35,638 nt of DNA, from contig CAOKAE010000016.1 in the NCBI GenBank assembly GCA_948466335.1, positions 1-35,638 of the forward strand, given 5' to 3'. Below are positions 8,478-13,905 of this stretch, piece after piece. A program made the position numbers and the translations under genes. The stretch's first letter is position 1. Each line of letters opens with the position of its first letter. This DNA is from an uncultured Coriobacteriia bacterium (GTDB lineage Bacteria > Actinomycetota > Coriobacteriia > Coriobacteriales > QAMH01). Under the pieces are notes generated by a model. The model saw nothing but the letters and a program-made list of their open reading frames with translations. It did no database searches and had not been told where the DNA came from.

Positions 8478-8648
8478 GGCGAATCTGATGGAGAGCGGCG
8501 GGCATCTCGAGCAGGTCCACGGTGAGCGTGATGCGATCTTGCGAGGACTGTTTGAGCGCGCGCCCTGTGCGCGCGAGTTCCGCAGCAGCATCGCGCGAAC
8601 CGCGGACCGAATGCGAGAGCAAGCCCGCCGCTCTCCATCAGATTCGCC
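8478..8648. repeat. Structured hairpin repeat element, copy 2 (folC-htpG gap)
   Basis: This is a 171-bp element bounded by a perfect 26-bp inverted repeat (8478-8503 and 8623-8648). Further pairing continues inward: GGTCCACGGT with ACCGCGGACC (one mismatch) and GCGTGATGC with GCATCGCGC. The central 53 nt (8537-8589) match the core at 3295-3347 apart from two substitutions and the 6-nt loop. The core reads TCTTGCGAGGACTGT, Y, TGAGCGCGC, six variable bases, TGCGCGCGAGTTCC, R, CAGCAGC. The arms are unrelated in sequence to those of copy 1. No protein is encoded that I would call. Confidence 0.8.
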
Positions 8649-8671
8649 TACAATATCTACTAATCATAGAC

Positions 8672-8684
8672 TTAGATATTCTAA
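8672..8684. promoter_or_regulatory. 13-bp palindrome upstream of htpG
   Basis: TTAGA-TAT-TCTAA is a perfect inverted repeat in the AT-rich stretch between the hairpin element and the htpG promoter. It could be a regulator site. It does not match CIRCE or the HspR/HAIR operator. Confidence 0.25.
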
Positions 8685-8720
8685 ACGAATGCGATTAAGT
8701 AACATGTCTGTGACAGCGCG

Positions 8721-8749
8721 TGCATGCGCTCTCCTCCCTCTCGTACAAT
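8721..8749 (+). promoter_or_regulatory. Candidate htpG promoter
   Basis: TACAAT (8744-8749) is a good -10. The -35 position 17 bp upstream reads TGCATG, which is poor. This would give a leader of about 35 nt carrying the GAAAGGA ribosome binding site of htpG. Confidence 0.35.
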
Positions 8750-8790
8750 CATCAGCTGTACATATGTTATGCACGCGAAAGGACGCACTC

Positions 8791-10701
8791 ATGCGCAAGT
8801 TCAAGACAGAGAGCAAGAAGCTGCTCGACTTGATGATCAACTCCATCTACACCAATCGCGAAATCTTCCTCCGCGAGCTCATCTCCAACGCATCGGACTC
8901 GCTCGACAAGGTCTACCTCGCCTCGCTCGAGGGCAAGGACAGTTCCGTGATGCGCAGCGACCTGCGTATCCAGATCGCCATCGACAAGGACGCCCGCACG
9001 CTCACCATCAGCGACGACGGCATCGGTATGACCAAGGACGAGCTCGACAAGAACCTCGGCACCATCGCCCACTCCGGCTCACTCGAGTTCAAGAACTCGG
9101 ATGCCGAGAATCTCGAGGAAGTCGACATCATCGGCCAGTTCGGCGTCGGCTTCTACTCCTCGTTCATGGTCGCTGACAAGGTGACGGTCATCTCGCGCGC
9201 CTACGGCAGCGACGAGGCGTATCTGTGGGAAAGCGACGGCGTCGAGGGCTACAACATCAGCGAGGCGACACGTGACAAGCGCGGCACCGACATCATCCTG
9301 CACCTGCGCGAGAACACCGACGAGGTCAACTACGATGAATACCTCTCGCAGGCCCTCGTCAAGCACCTCATCAAGCGCTACAGCGACTACATCCGCTACC
9401 CCATCGTCATGGACATGGAGAAGACCCGCACGCTTCCCAAGCCCGAGGACGCCGGTGACGATTACGTACCCGCGACCGAGACCTACGTCGAGGAGGAAAT
9501 CCTCAACTCGATGATTCCCATCTGGACCAAGAAGAAGTCCGAGGTGTCCGACGAGGAGTACGCCGATTTCTACCAGGCTCAGTTCCACACGGCCGACACG
9601 CCGCTGCGCACCATCTCGATGCATGCCGAGGGCAGCCTGAACTACGACGCGCTGCTCTTCATCCCCACCGACGCGCCGATGAACCTCTACGCCAAGGACT
9701 ACCAGCGTGGCCTGGCGCTCTACAGCAACAACGTCATGATCATGGAGCACTGCGAGGACCTGCTGCCGGACTGCTTTGGCTTCGTGCGCGGCGTCGTCGA
9801 CAGCCCCGACCTCAACCTCAACATCTCGCGCGAGACGCTTCAGCAGGACCGTCAGCTCATCGCCATCGAGCGGCGCATCGAGAAGAAGGTCAAGCAGGAG
9901 CTCGAGAAGCTCTGCAAGGACGACCGCGAGGCCTACGTCGACTTCTTCGGCAAGTTCGGCCATGTGCTCAAGTATGACATTTACTCAACCTACGGCGCAC
10001 GCAAGGATCTGCTGCAAGACCTGCTGCTCTTCCATTCCGCCAAGGAGGACAAGCCCATCACCCTGGCCGAGTATGTCGCGGGCATGCAGGAGGGCCAGGA
10101 GAGCATCTTCTTCGCCTCCGGCGACACGGTCGCGCGACTGGCCCAGAGCCCGAGCGTCACGTCGGTCGTCTCGCGCGGCTACGACGTCTTGCTCTGCGGC
10201 GACAACGTCGACGAGTTCTGCCTGCTCTCCATCGGCAGCTACGACGAGCACGAGATGCGCAATGTCGCCAGTGGCGAGGACCTGGGACTGGAGACCGAGG
10301 AGGAGAAGGAGGAAGTCGCCAAGAAGCGCGAGGAGAACAGCTCACTGTTCGAGGCGATGACCGAGGCGCTGCCCGATGACATCACCAACGTCACCGCGAC
10401 CACGCGCCTGACCGACGCGGCGTGCTGCATCGTGGCCGATGGCCCCGTGAGCCTGGGTATGGAAAAGTACTTCGCGACCATCCCGGCAGCCGCTGGCGAG
10501 CGTCCCGAGGCCAAGCACGTGCTCGAGCTCAACCCCGAGCATCCCGTCTTCGCGACGCTGCAGGCAGCCCAGGAAGCCGGCGAGACCGACAAGATCGCCC
10601 AATACGCCAACTTGCTCTATAACCAGGCGCGTCTGGCCGAAGGTCTCGAAATCGTCGACTCCGCGGCATTCAACGAAGCGATCTGCGCGCTCATGAAGTA
10701 G
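8791..10701 (+). CDS. htpG: Molecular chaperone HtpG (Hsp90)
   Basis: HtpG is the bacterial Hsp90, a dimeric cytosolic ATP-dependent chaperone. The chosen start gives 636 residues, the normal length; GAAAGGA lies about 8 nt upstream. The longer in-frame ORF reaches back into the repeat element and is rejected. The GHKL ATPase motifs are all present: ELISNASDSLDK, ISDDGIGMT, GTIAHSGS and GQFGVGFYSSF. The middle domain carries the catalytic-arginine region in NISRETLQQDR. The C-terminal dimerisation domain is intact. The gene stands alone, with the folC-htpG gap upstream and the metallo-hydrolase gene downstream. Confidence 0.97.
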   Translation: MRKFKTESKKLLDLMINSIYTNREIFLRELISNASDSLDKVYLASLEGKDSSVMRSDLRIQIAIDKDARTLTISDDGIGMTKDELDKNLGTIAHSGSLEFKNSDAENLEEVDIIGQFGVGFYSSFMVADKVTVISRAYGSDEAYLWESDGVEGYNISEATRDKRGTDIILHLRENTDEVNYDEYLSQALVKHLIKRYSDYIRYPIVMDMEKTRTLPKPEDAGDDYVPATETYVEEEILNSMIPIWTKKKSEVSDEEYADFYQAQFHTADTPLRTISMHAEGSLNYDALLFIPTDAPMNLYAKDYQRGLALYSNNVMIMEHCEDLLPDCFGFVRGVVDSPDLNLNISRETLQQDRQLIAIERRIEKKVKQELEKLCKDDREAYVDFFGKFGHVLKYDIYSTYGARKDLLQDLLLFHSAKEDKPITLAEYVAGMQEGQESIFFASGDTVARLAQSPSVTSVVSRGYDVLLCGDNVDEFCLLSIGSYDEHEMRNVASGEDLGLETEEEKEEVAKKREENSSLFEAMTEALPDDITNVTATTRLTDAACCIVADGPVSLGMEKYFATIPAAAGERPEAKHVLELNPEHPVFATLQAAQEAGETDKIAQYANLLYNQARLAEGLEIVDSAAFNEAICALMK

Positions 10702-10721
10702 CCGATTCTCGAAAGAATTTC

Positions 10722-10760
10722 GCCTATAGGCAGTGCATTTTATAGTGCGCTGCCTATAAT
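10722..10760 (+). promoter_or_regulatory. Promoter and palindromic operator of the metallo-hydrolase gene
   Basis: TATAAT (10755-10760) is a consensus -10 for the gene starting at 10797. Around it lies an inverted repeat: TATAGGCAG (10725-10733) and CTGCCTATA (10750-10758), the second arm running into the -10. The left arm is part of the perfect palindrome GCCTATAGGC (10722-10731). GCCTATA is repeated in direct orientation at 10722 and 10752, exactly 30 bp apart. The left half sits in the -35 region. This looks like an operator, though it could also serve as the htpG terminator hairpin. Confidence 0.5.
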
Positions 10761-10796
10761 TTTATATGGATATAAAACCGAACGAGGAGGTTCGTC

Positions 10797-11417
10797 ATGG
10801 CTACGATGCTATTTCAAGGACACGGCTCCTACAGGTTCACGCTCGACGACAGTACGGTCATCTACGTTGACCCGTTCTGCGGAGACGAATACGAGCTCGA
10901 GGCCGATCTCGTGCTGGTCACGCACAGGCACTTTGACCACGACGCGGTGGACAAGATGCCCCATGCACCCGGCTGCGAGGTCATCTGGCCCGAAGACCTG
11001 CACCCCACGGGTGAAGAGTACCTGTCAACCACAACACATGGCGTAAAGGTCACGGCCGTGCAGGCATACAACAAGAACCATCCATCCGATGAGTGCGTGG
11101 GCTACGTGCTCGAGTTCGACGGCGTAAAGTTCTATGCCGCTGGCGATACGGACATGACCGAGGACATGAAAAGCGGCAAGCTCGCAGCCATGCATCTCGA
11201 CTATGCGGCATTCCCGTGCGATGGCGTCTACAACATGGATGCCACCGGAGCGTCCGAGTGCGCCAAGCTCGTGGCCGCCAAGCACAGCATCCCCGTCCAT
11301 GAGGTGCCCGTCGACTCCGCCGATGACACGGCCGCCACGTACGATGAGACCAAGCTTGAGGCATTCCAGGCAGAAGGCCGCATCATCCTCATCCCCGGCG
11401 CCGAGCTGCACCTGTAG
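10797..11417 (+). CDS. Metallo-beta-lactamase-fold hydrolase
   Basis: The 206-residue protein belongs to the small metal-dependent hydrolases of the metallo-beta-lactamase superfamily (UPF0173/UlaG-like group). The metal-binding loop is THRHFDHDAVD (residues about 42-52), a variant of HxHxDH with Arg in the second position kept between the histidines. AAGDTDMTEDM near 115-125 carries the bridging Asp, and the PVHEVPVD segment may supply a late His ligand. The GHGSYRFTLDD start is typical of this group, which begins with a GHxxf/y strand. The start has GAGGAGG upstream and a consensus -10 with an overlapping palindrome. The substrate is unknown. Confidence 0.85.
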   Translation: MATMLFQGHGSYRFTLDDSTVIYVDPFCGDEYELEADLVLVTHRHFDHDAVDKMPHAPGCEVIWPEDLHPTGEEYLSTTTHGVKVTAVQAYNKNHPSDECVGYVLEFDGVKFYAAGDTDMTEDMKSGKLAAMHLDYAAFPCDGVYNMDATGASECAKLVAAKHSIPVHEVPVDSADDTAATYDETKLEAFQAEGRIILIPGAELHL

Positions 11418-11422
11418 ACCCT

Positions 11423-11574
11423 TGTCATTTCGACCGGAGGGGCGAAGCCCCGTAGTGGAGAAATCTCGCTCTTCCGTCGCAGGCAAGACCGAGATTTCTC
11501 GACTGCACTCACTTCGTTCGCTTCGCTCGAAATGACATTGGGGCGCCGTTTCGTTAGCTTCGCTCGAAATGACA
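11423..11574. repeat. Compound palindromic repeat (TGTCATTTCGA family)
   Basis: Two inverted-repeat pairs are nested here. TGTCATTTCGA (11423-11433) pairs with TCGAAATGACA (11527-11537), and GAGAAATCTCG (11458-11468) pairs with CGAGATTTCTC (11490-11500). Together they form one large hairpin. A partial second unit ending again in GCTTCGCTCGAAATGACA follows (11557-11574). Repeats with TCATTTCGAGCG and GAGAAATCT are widespread in bacterial intergenic regions. The hairpin sits between the convergent metallo-hydrolase and uspA genes and could end transcription. It encodes no protein. Confidence 0.75.
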
Positions 11575-11586
11575 GAAAGAAGATGC

Positions 11587-11620
11587 ACAAAAATGAGGGC
11601 CGATCATGGACCGGCCCTCC
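11587..11620 (-). terminator. Rho-independent terminator of uspA
   Basis: Read on the minus strand, GAGGGCCG (11612-11619) pairs with CGGCCCTC (11595-11602) across a 9-nt loop and is followed by ATTTTTGTG. It lies about 30 nt past the uspA stop codon. Confidence 0.8.
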
Positions 11621-11648
11621 TCGTCTTTTGCGATGGTGCGAGGCTCGC

Positions 11649-12062
11649 CTACTTCACCACGAGCACCGGGCACTTGGCATGGGTGAGCACCTTGTGGCTC
11701 ACGCTGCCGAGCGCGAACTCGCGCAACGCCCCCAGCCCGCGGCTGCCAATCACGAGCAGATCGGCCTCCGTCTCTGCCGCATAGCGAATGATCTCGTCGG
11801 CGGGACGACCGTGCAAAAGCACGACTTCGTAATCGATGCCGGCATCCGCGAGGACCTGTTCGGCATCCCTGATGATCTCTCGTTGCGCCTCGCCATGGGC
11901 CTCGATGGGGTCGTACACCATGTCCGAGTACACGTCGATGGCGATAACCGAGACGATCGTGACCTTTGCCTCGTCGAGCAGCGAGGCGATGTCTGCCGCC
12001 TGCTGCGTTGCCCGCAGCGAGTTGTCCGAGCCGTCAGCGGCGATGAGGATGTTCCTGTACAT
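11649..12062 (-). CDS. Universal stress protein (UspA family)
   Basis: This is a 137-residue single-domain Usp protein, a small cytosolic nucleotide-binding dimer linked to stress survival. It begins MYRNILIAADGSDNSLRA, with the Asp that contacts the adenine pocket, and ends with the ATP-binding signature GSRGLGALREFALGSVS (G-2x-G-9x-G-S) then HAKCPVLVVK. The full signature predicts an ATP-binding member. It starts 11 nt after the stop of the FKBP gene upstream, so the two are probably cotranscribed. A terminator follows. Confidence 0.93.
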   Translation of the reverse strand: MYRNILIAADGSDNSLRATQQAADIASLLDEAKVTIVSVIAIDVYSDMVYDPIEAHGEAQREIIRDAEQVLADAGIDYEVVLLHGRPADEIIRYAAETEADLLVIGSRGLGALREFALGSVSHKVLTHAKCPVLVVK

Positions 12063-12073
12063 GATGACCGGTC

Positions 12074-12562
12074 CTACATGATGAGGTCGAGCGGATCCTT
12101 GGGAATCTCCCTCTTCGGGGCGTTGGGGTCATCGGCCGTGGACTCGTCGACCTTGATGATCTCGACGTCGAAGGTGAGGTCGTTGCCCGCCAGCGGATGG
12201 TTGTAGTCGATCGTCACGGCTTCCGGCGTGATGTTGCTGATTGTGACCGGAACCTTCTCCTCGTCCTCGGTGATGATCCAGATGACCTTGCCAATCTCGA
12301 GACCCTTCATGTTGGGCATGAGCTCCATGGGGATTTCCTCGGTGTGCTCGTCGAGATGCTCGCCAAAGGCCTCCCAATCCTTGATGGTGAAGGTCTTCTT
12401 CTCGCCCTCGGCCATCTCGCGCACCTCGCGCTCGAAGCCATCGAGGACCATGTCATGGCCAACCTGGAACACGAGAGGGTTCTCGGCGGTCATCTTGTCA
12501 TAGACGGAGCCGTCCGGCAGGCGGCCCTCGAAGGTCAGGGTTACGGTTGTTCCATCGAGCAT
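12074..12562 (-). CDS. FKBP-type peptidyl-prolyl cis-trans isomerase (SlyD-like)
   Basis: The 162-residue protein is an FKBP-fold proline isomerase. It opens with TVTLTFEGRLPDGSVYDKM and has the LVFQVGHDMVLDGFEREVREMAEGE segment (given in part: HDMVLDGFE), where SlyD-type enzymes carry G(Q/H)xxL(I/V)xGxE. The middle (GEHLDEHTEEIPMELMP and the following strand) is the insert-in-flap domain of the SlyD class, which has chaperone activity. It ends in NHPLAGNDLTFDVEII, also typical of SlyD. It lacks the histidine-rich metal-binding tail of E. coli SlyD, so nickel handling is not expected. The start at 12562 was chosen for GAGAGGA upstream; longer in-frame forms read into the promoter region. Confidence 0.92.
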   Translation of the reverse strand: MLDGTTVTLTFEGRLPDGSVYDKMTAENPLVFQVGHDMVLDGFEREVREMAEGEKKTFTIKDWEAFGEHLDEHTEEIPMELMPNMKGLEIGKVIWIITEDEEKVPVTISNITPEAVTIDYNHPLAGNDLTFDVEIIKVDESTADDPNAPKREIPKDPLDLIM

Positions 12563-12630
12563 GCTGGTAATCCTCTCATCCAGATGGACGCCCAGGGCGC
12601 CCTCCCCCACGCAGAAATTGCGTCCCCATG

Positions 12631-12676
12631 ACAGTACCGCATGCGGGGAAATCCGCAAGGGCATCTGGGCTATAAT
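12631..12676. promoter_or_regulatory. Overlapping divergent promoters (FKBP gene and 12711 gene)
   Basis: On the minus strand TTGCGG (12653-12658), a 16-bp spacer and TACTGT (12631-12636) form a promoter for the FKBP-usp pair. On the plus strand TATAAT (12671-12676) is a consensus -10 for the gene at 12711; its -35 would fall at 12648-12653 and is weak. The two promoters share about 10 bp, so they may interfere with each other. Confidence 0.45.
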
Positions 12677-12710
12677 TGCCAAAGCGTAACCGCAAATCAA
12701 GGGGGATTTT

Positions 12711-13439
12711 GTGGCTCAGAAGTTCAACAAGGTCTACATCCAGCAAGACGCCATCGCCAAGCACGAGGATTTCGATGCATGGTACGAAGACGGCGACGTC
12801 TTCCTTCAGTTCACGAGCAAGGAGGGCTGGAAGCGGGAAAAGGACAAGGTGCAAATCATGGGCCGCATGGGTGGCCAGGTCGGCCTCATCAAGCCCGATA
12901 ACAACGTGCTCAACTACTACATCAGGTACGAGCGCTGGGAGTACATCCTGCACACCTTCGTCATCGAGCACCATTACTACGTCGAGGGCATGGTATGGGA
13001 CCTCTACGGATGCGCCCATAAGCCTCCCTGCACCTTTACCGAGGAGACGCTCACGAGCTTCGACCGCAAGGCGGTGCACATCAAGCTCGTGAACTTCAAG
13101 GACAAGGGCATGTGCTATGAGATTCACGCCCATGAGCTCGAGAAGCTGCGCATTGCCACGGCGGCCTTCGTCGCCATCCTCATCAAGGAGGAGTGGAAGG
13201 GGCTGAGCGAAGGCAACGACTACACGCCCTCCGGCTTCCTCAACAACCTCAAGAGCCGCATCTTCGAGAACAAGGGCTTTACCTACGAAGAGGTCCAGGA
13301 GCTCATCGAGGCGGACTCCCCGTACGTGCGCATCATCAAGCCCGAAGGCCGCCCCATCGACCACAAGGACTCGAAACTCAAGAAGGACAAACGCGGTCAC
13401 GTCCTGGAGAAACGCAAGAGCGAGTCCGTAAACAAGTAG
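12711..13439 (+). CDS. Conserved-looking protein of unknown function, 242 residues
   Basis: I do not recognise this family. The start is GTG with AAGGGGGATTTT just upstream and a TATAAT box 35 nt before it. The protein is soluble, with no signal peptide or clear membrane helix. The first 120 residues are rich in alternating aromatic and charged residues, for example VLNYYIRYERWEYILHTFVI, which suggests beta strands. After it comes ELEKLRIATAAFVAILIKEEWKG, a likely amphipathic helix (given in part: LRIATAAFVAILIKEEW). The last 30 residues are Lys/Arg-rich and probably disordered. The beta-rich body followed by one helix is faintly like LURP-one/tubby-like proteins, but this is only an impression. 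Codon use matches its neighbours, so the gene is likely real. Confidence 0.8.
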   Translation: MAQKFNKVYIQQDAIAKHEDFDAWYEDGDVFLQFTSKEGWKREKDKVQIMGRMGGQVGLIKPDNNVLNYYIRYERWEYILHTFVIEHHYYVEGMVWDLYGCAHKPPCTFTEETLTSFDRKAVHIKLVNFKDKGMCYEIHAHELEKLRIATAAFVAILIKEEWKGLSEGNDYTPSGFLNNLKSRIFENKGFTYEEVQELIEADSPYVRIIKPEGRPIDHKDSKLKKDKRGHVLEKRKSESVNK

Positions 13440-13460
13440 CTGCCAGGATGTGGCCGTCCA

Positions 13461-13489
13461 TTGCTCTCGAGTCGTTCCGATAGTAAAAT
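13461..13489 (+). promoter_or_regulatory. Promoter of the antitoxin RNA
   Basis: TTGCTC (13461-13466), exactly 17 bp, then TAAAAT (13484-13489). This is one of the best promoter matches in the window, and no ORF starts downstream of it on this strand. It predicts a transcript start near 13496. Confidence 0.6.
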
Positions 13490-13495
13490 CACAGT

Positions 13496-13589
13496 AAGGC
13501 AGCTGCTCCGGCCAGAGCAGTTACCCCATTGTTTGGTGAACGAGGATAGCTGCTCCTTTAGCTTTTGCAGGGGCGGCTATTCTCGTTTT
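13496..13589 (+). ncRNA. Candidate antisense antitoxin RNA of a type I toxin-antitoxin locus
   Basis: A transcript from the promoter at 13461-13489 would be about 95 nt. It contains a 5' hairpin (CTGCTC, 13503-13508, with GAGCAG, 13515-13520) and a strong terminator hairpin (13542-13556 with 13570-13584, several G-U pairs) followed by GTTTTA. Its 3' end is complementary to the last codons and stop of the small toxin gene at 13577-13663, so it could block or destabilise that mRNA. The nonamer AGCTGCTCC occurs twice, at 13501 and 13548. A toxin mRNA meeting a short convergent RNA at a shared hairpin is the usual layout of type I loci of the Fst/TxpA kind. The role is inferred. Confidence 0.55.
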
Positions 13590-13663
13590 ATGATGTCAAT
13601 CACAAGCGAGACAACCGCTATTACAACCAAGCAGAAGTAAAACAAGCCTTCGTAAGTAACCAT
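13577..13663 (-). CDS. Small holin-like membrane toxin of a type I toxin-antitoxin system
   Basis: The 28-residue peptide starts MVTYEGLFYFCLVV, continues with a single hydrophobic helix (residues about 6-23) and ends in the charged tail DIIKRE. The M-x-x-YE-x-L start, one helix and charged C-terminus match the putative holin-like toxin family (Hol_Tox type) common in Firmicutes and also seen in other Gram-positives. It would insert in the cell membrane. The start has a near-perfect ribosome binding site, GAGGAGG, 7 nt upstream. A longer in-frame ORF back to 14062 has no such support. The 3' end overlaps the terminator region of a convergent short RNA. No clear promoter was found between 13664 and 13837. 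Confidence 0.7.
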   Translation of the reverse strand: MVTYEGLFYFCLVVIAVVSLVIDIIKRE

Positions 13664-13837
13664 GAGAGCCTCCTCGATGCGAAGGGGCAACCATGCTGCC
13701 TTACTGCTTGCACAAGCATAGGAAAATGACGCCTGACAAACTACCCTGGGACCCTGAACAAACCCGGAGCAAAACAGGAACGTTCTCGGGGCAAGATCGA
13801 AGCAAAAACCGAGAACTCGCAAGCGTCGCAAAAAGAG

Positions 13838-13869
13838 AAGACCCCCGGCATAACACCGGGGGTCTTTTG
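13838..13869 (-). terminator. Terminator after the MFS transporter gene
   Basis: An 11-bp perfect stem AAGACCCCCGG / CCGGGGGTCTT (13838-13848 and 13856-13866) with a 7-nt loop lies about 40 nt past the transporter stop codon. On the minus strand it is followed by CTCTTTTT, and on the plus strand by TTGCG after TCTTTT, so it could work in both directions. Confidence 0.85.
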
Positions 13870-13905
13870 CGTTAGCGAAGCTAACGGCAGTTGCAGAGAA
13901 GCAAC

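Noticed and set aside
3249-8648. CRISPR array or IS ends in the hairpin elements
   Set aside because: Only two copies 5 kb apart, no regular spacers, no transposase and no obvious target-site duplication.
8649-8790. CIRCE or HspR (HAIR) heat-shock operator before htpG
   Set aside because: Neither TTAGCACTC-N9-GAGTGCTAA nor CTTGAGT-N7-ACTCAAG is present.
8488-8790. Upstream extension of htpG to a 737-residue form
   Set aside because: The extension is translated repeat element and promoter. The 636-residue form has the normal N-terminus and a good ribosome binding site.
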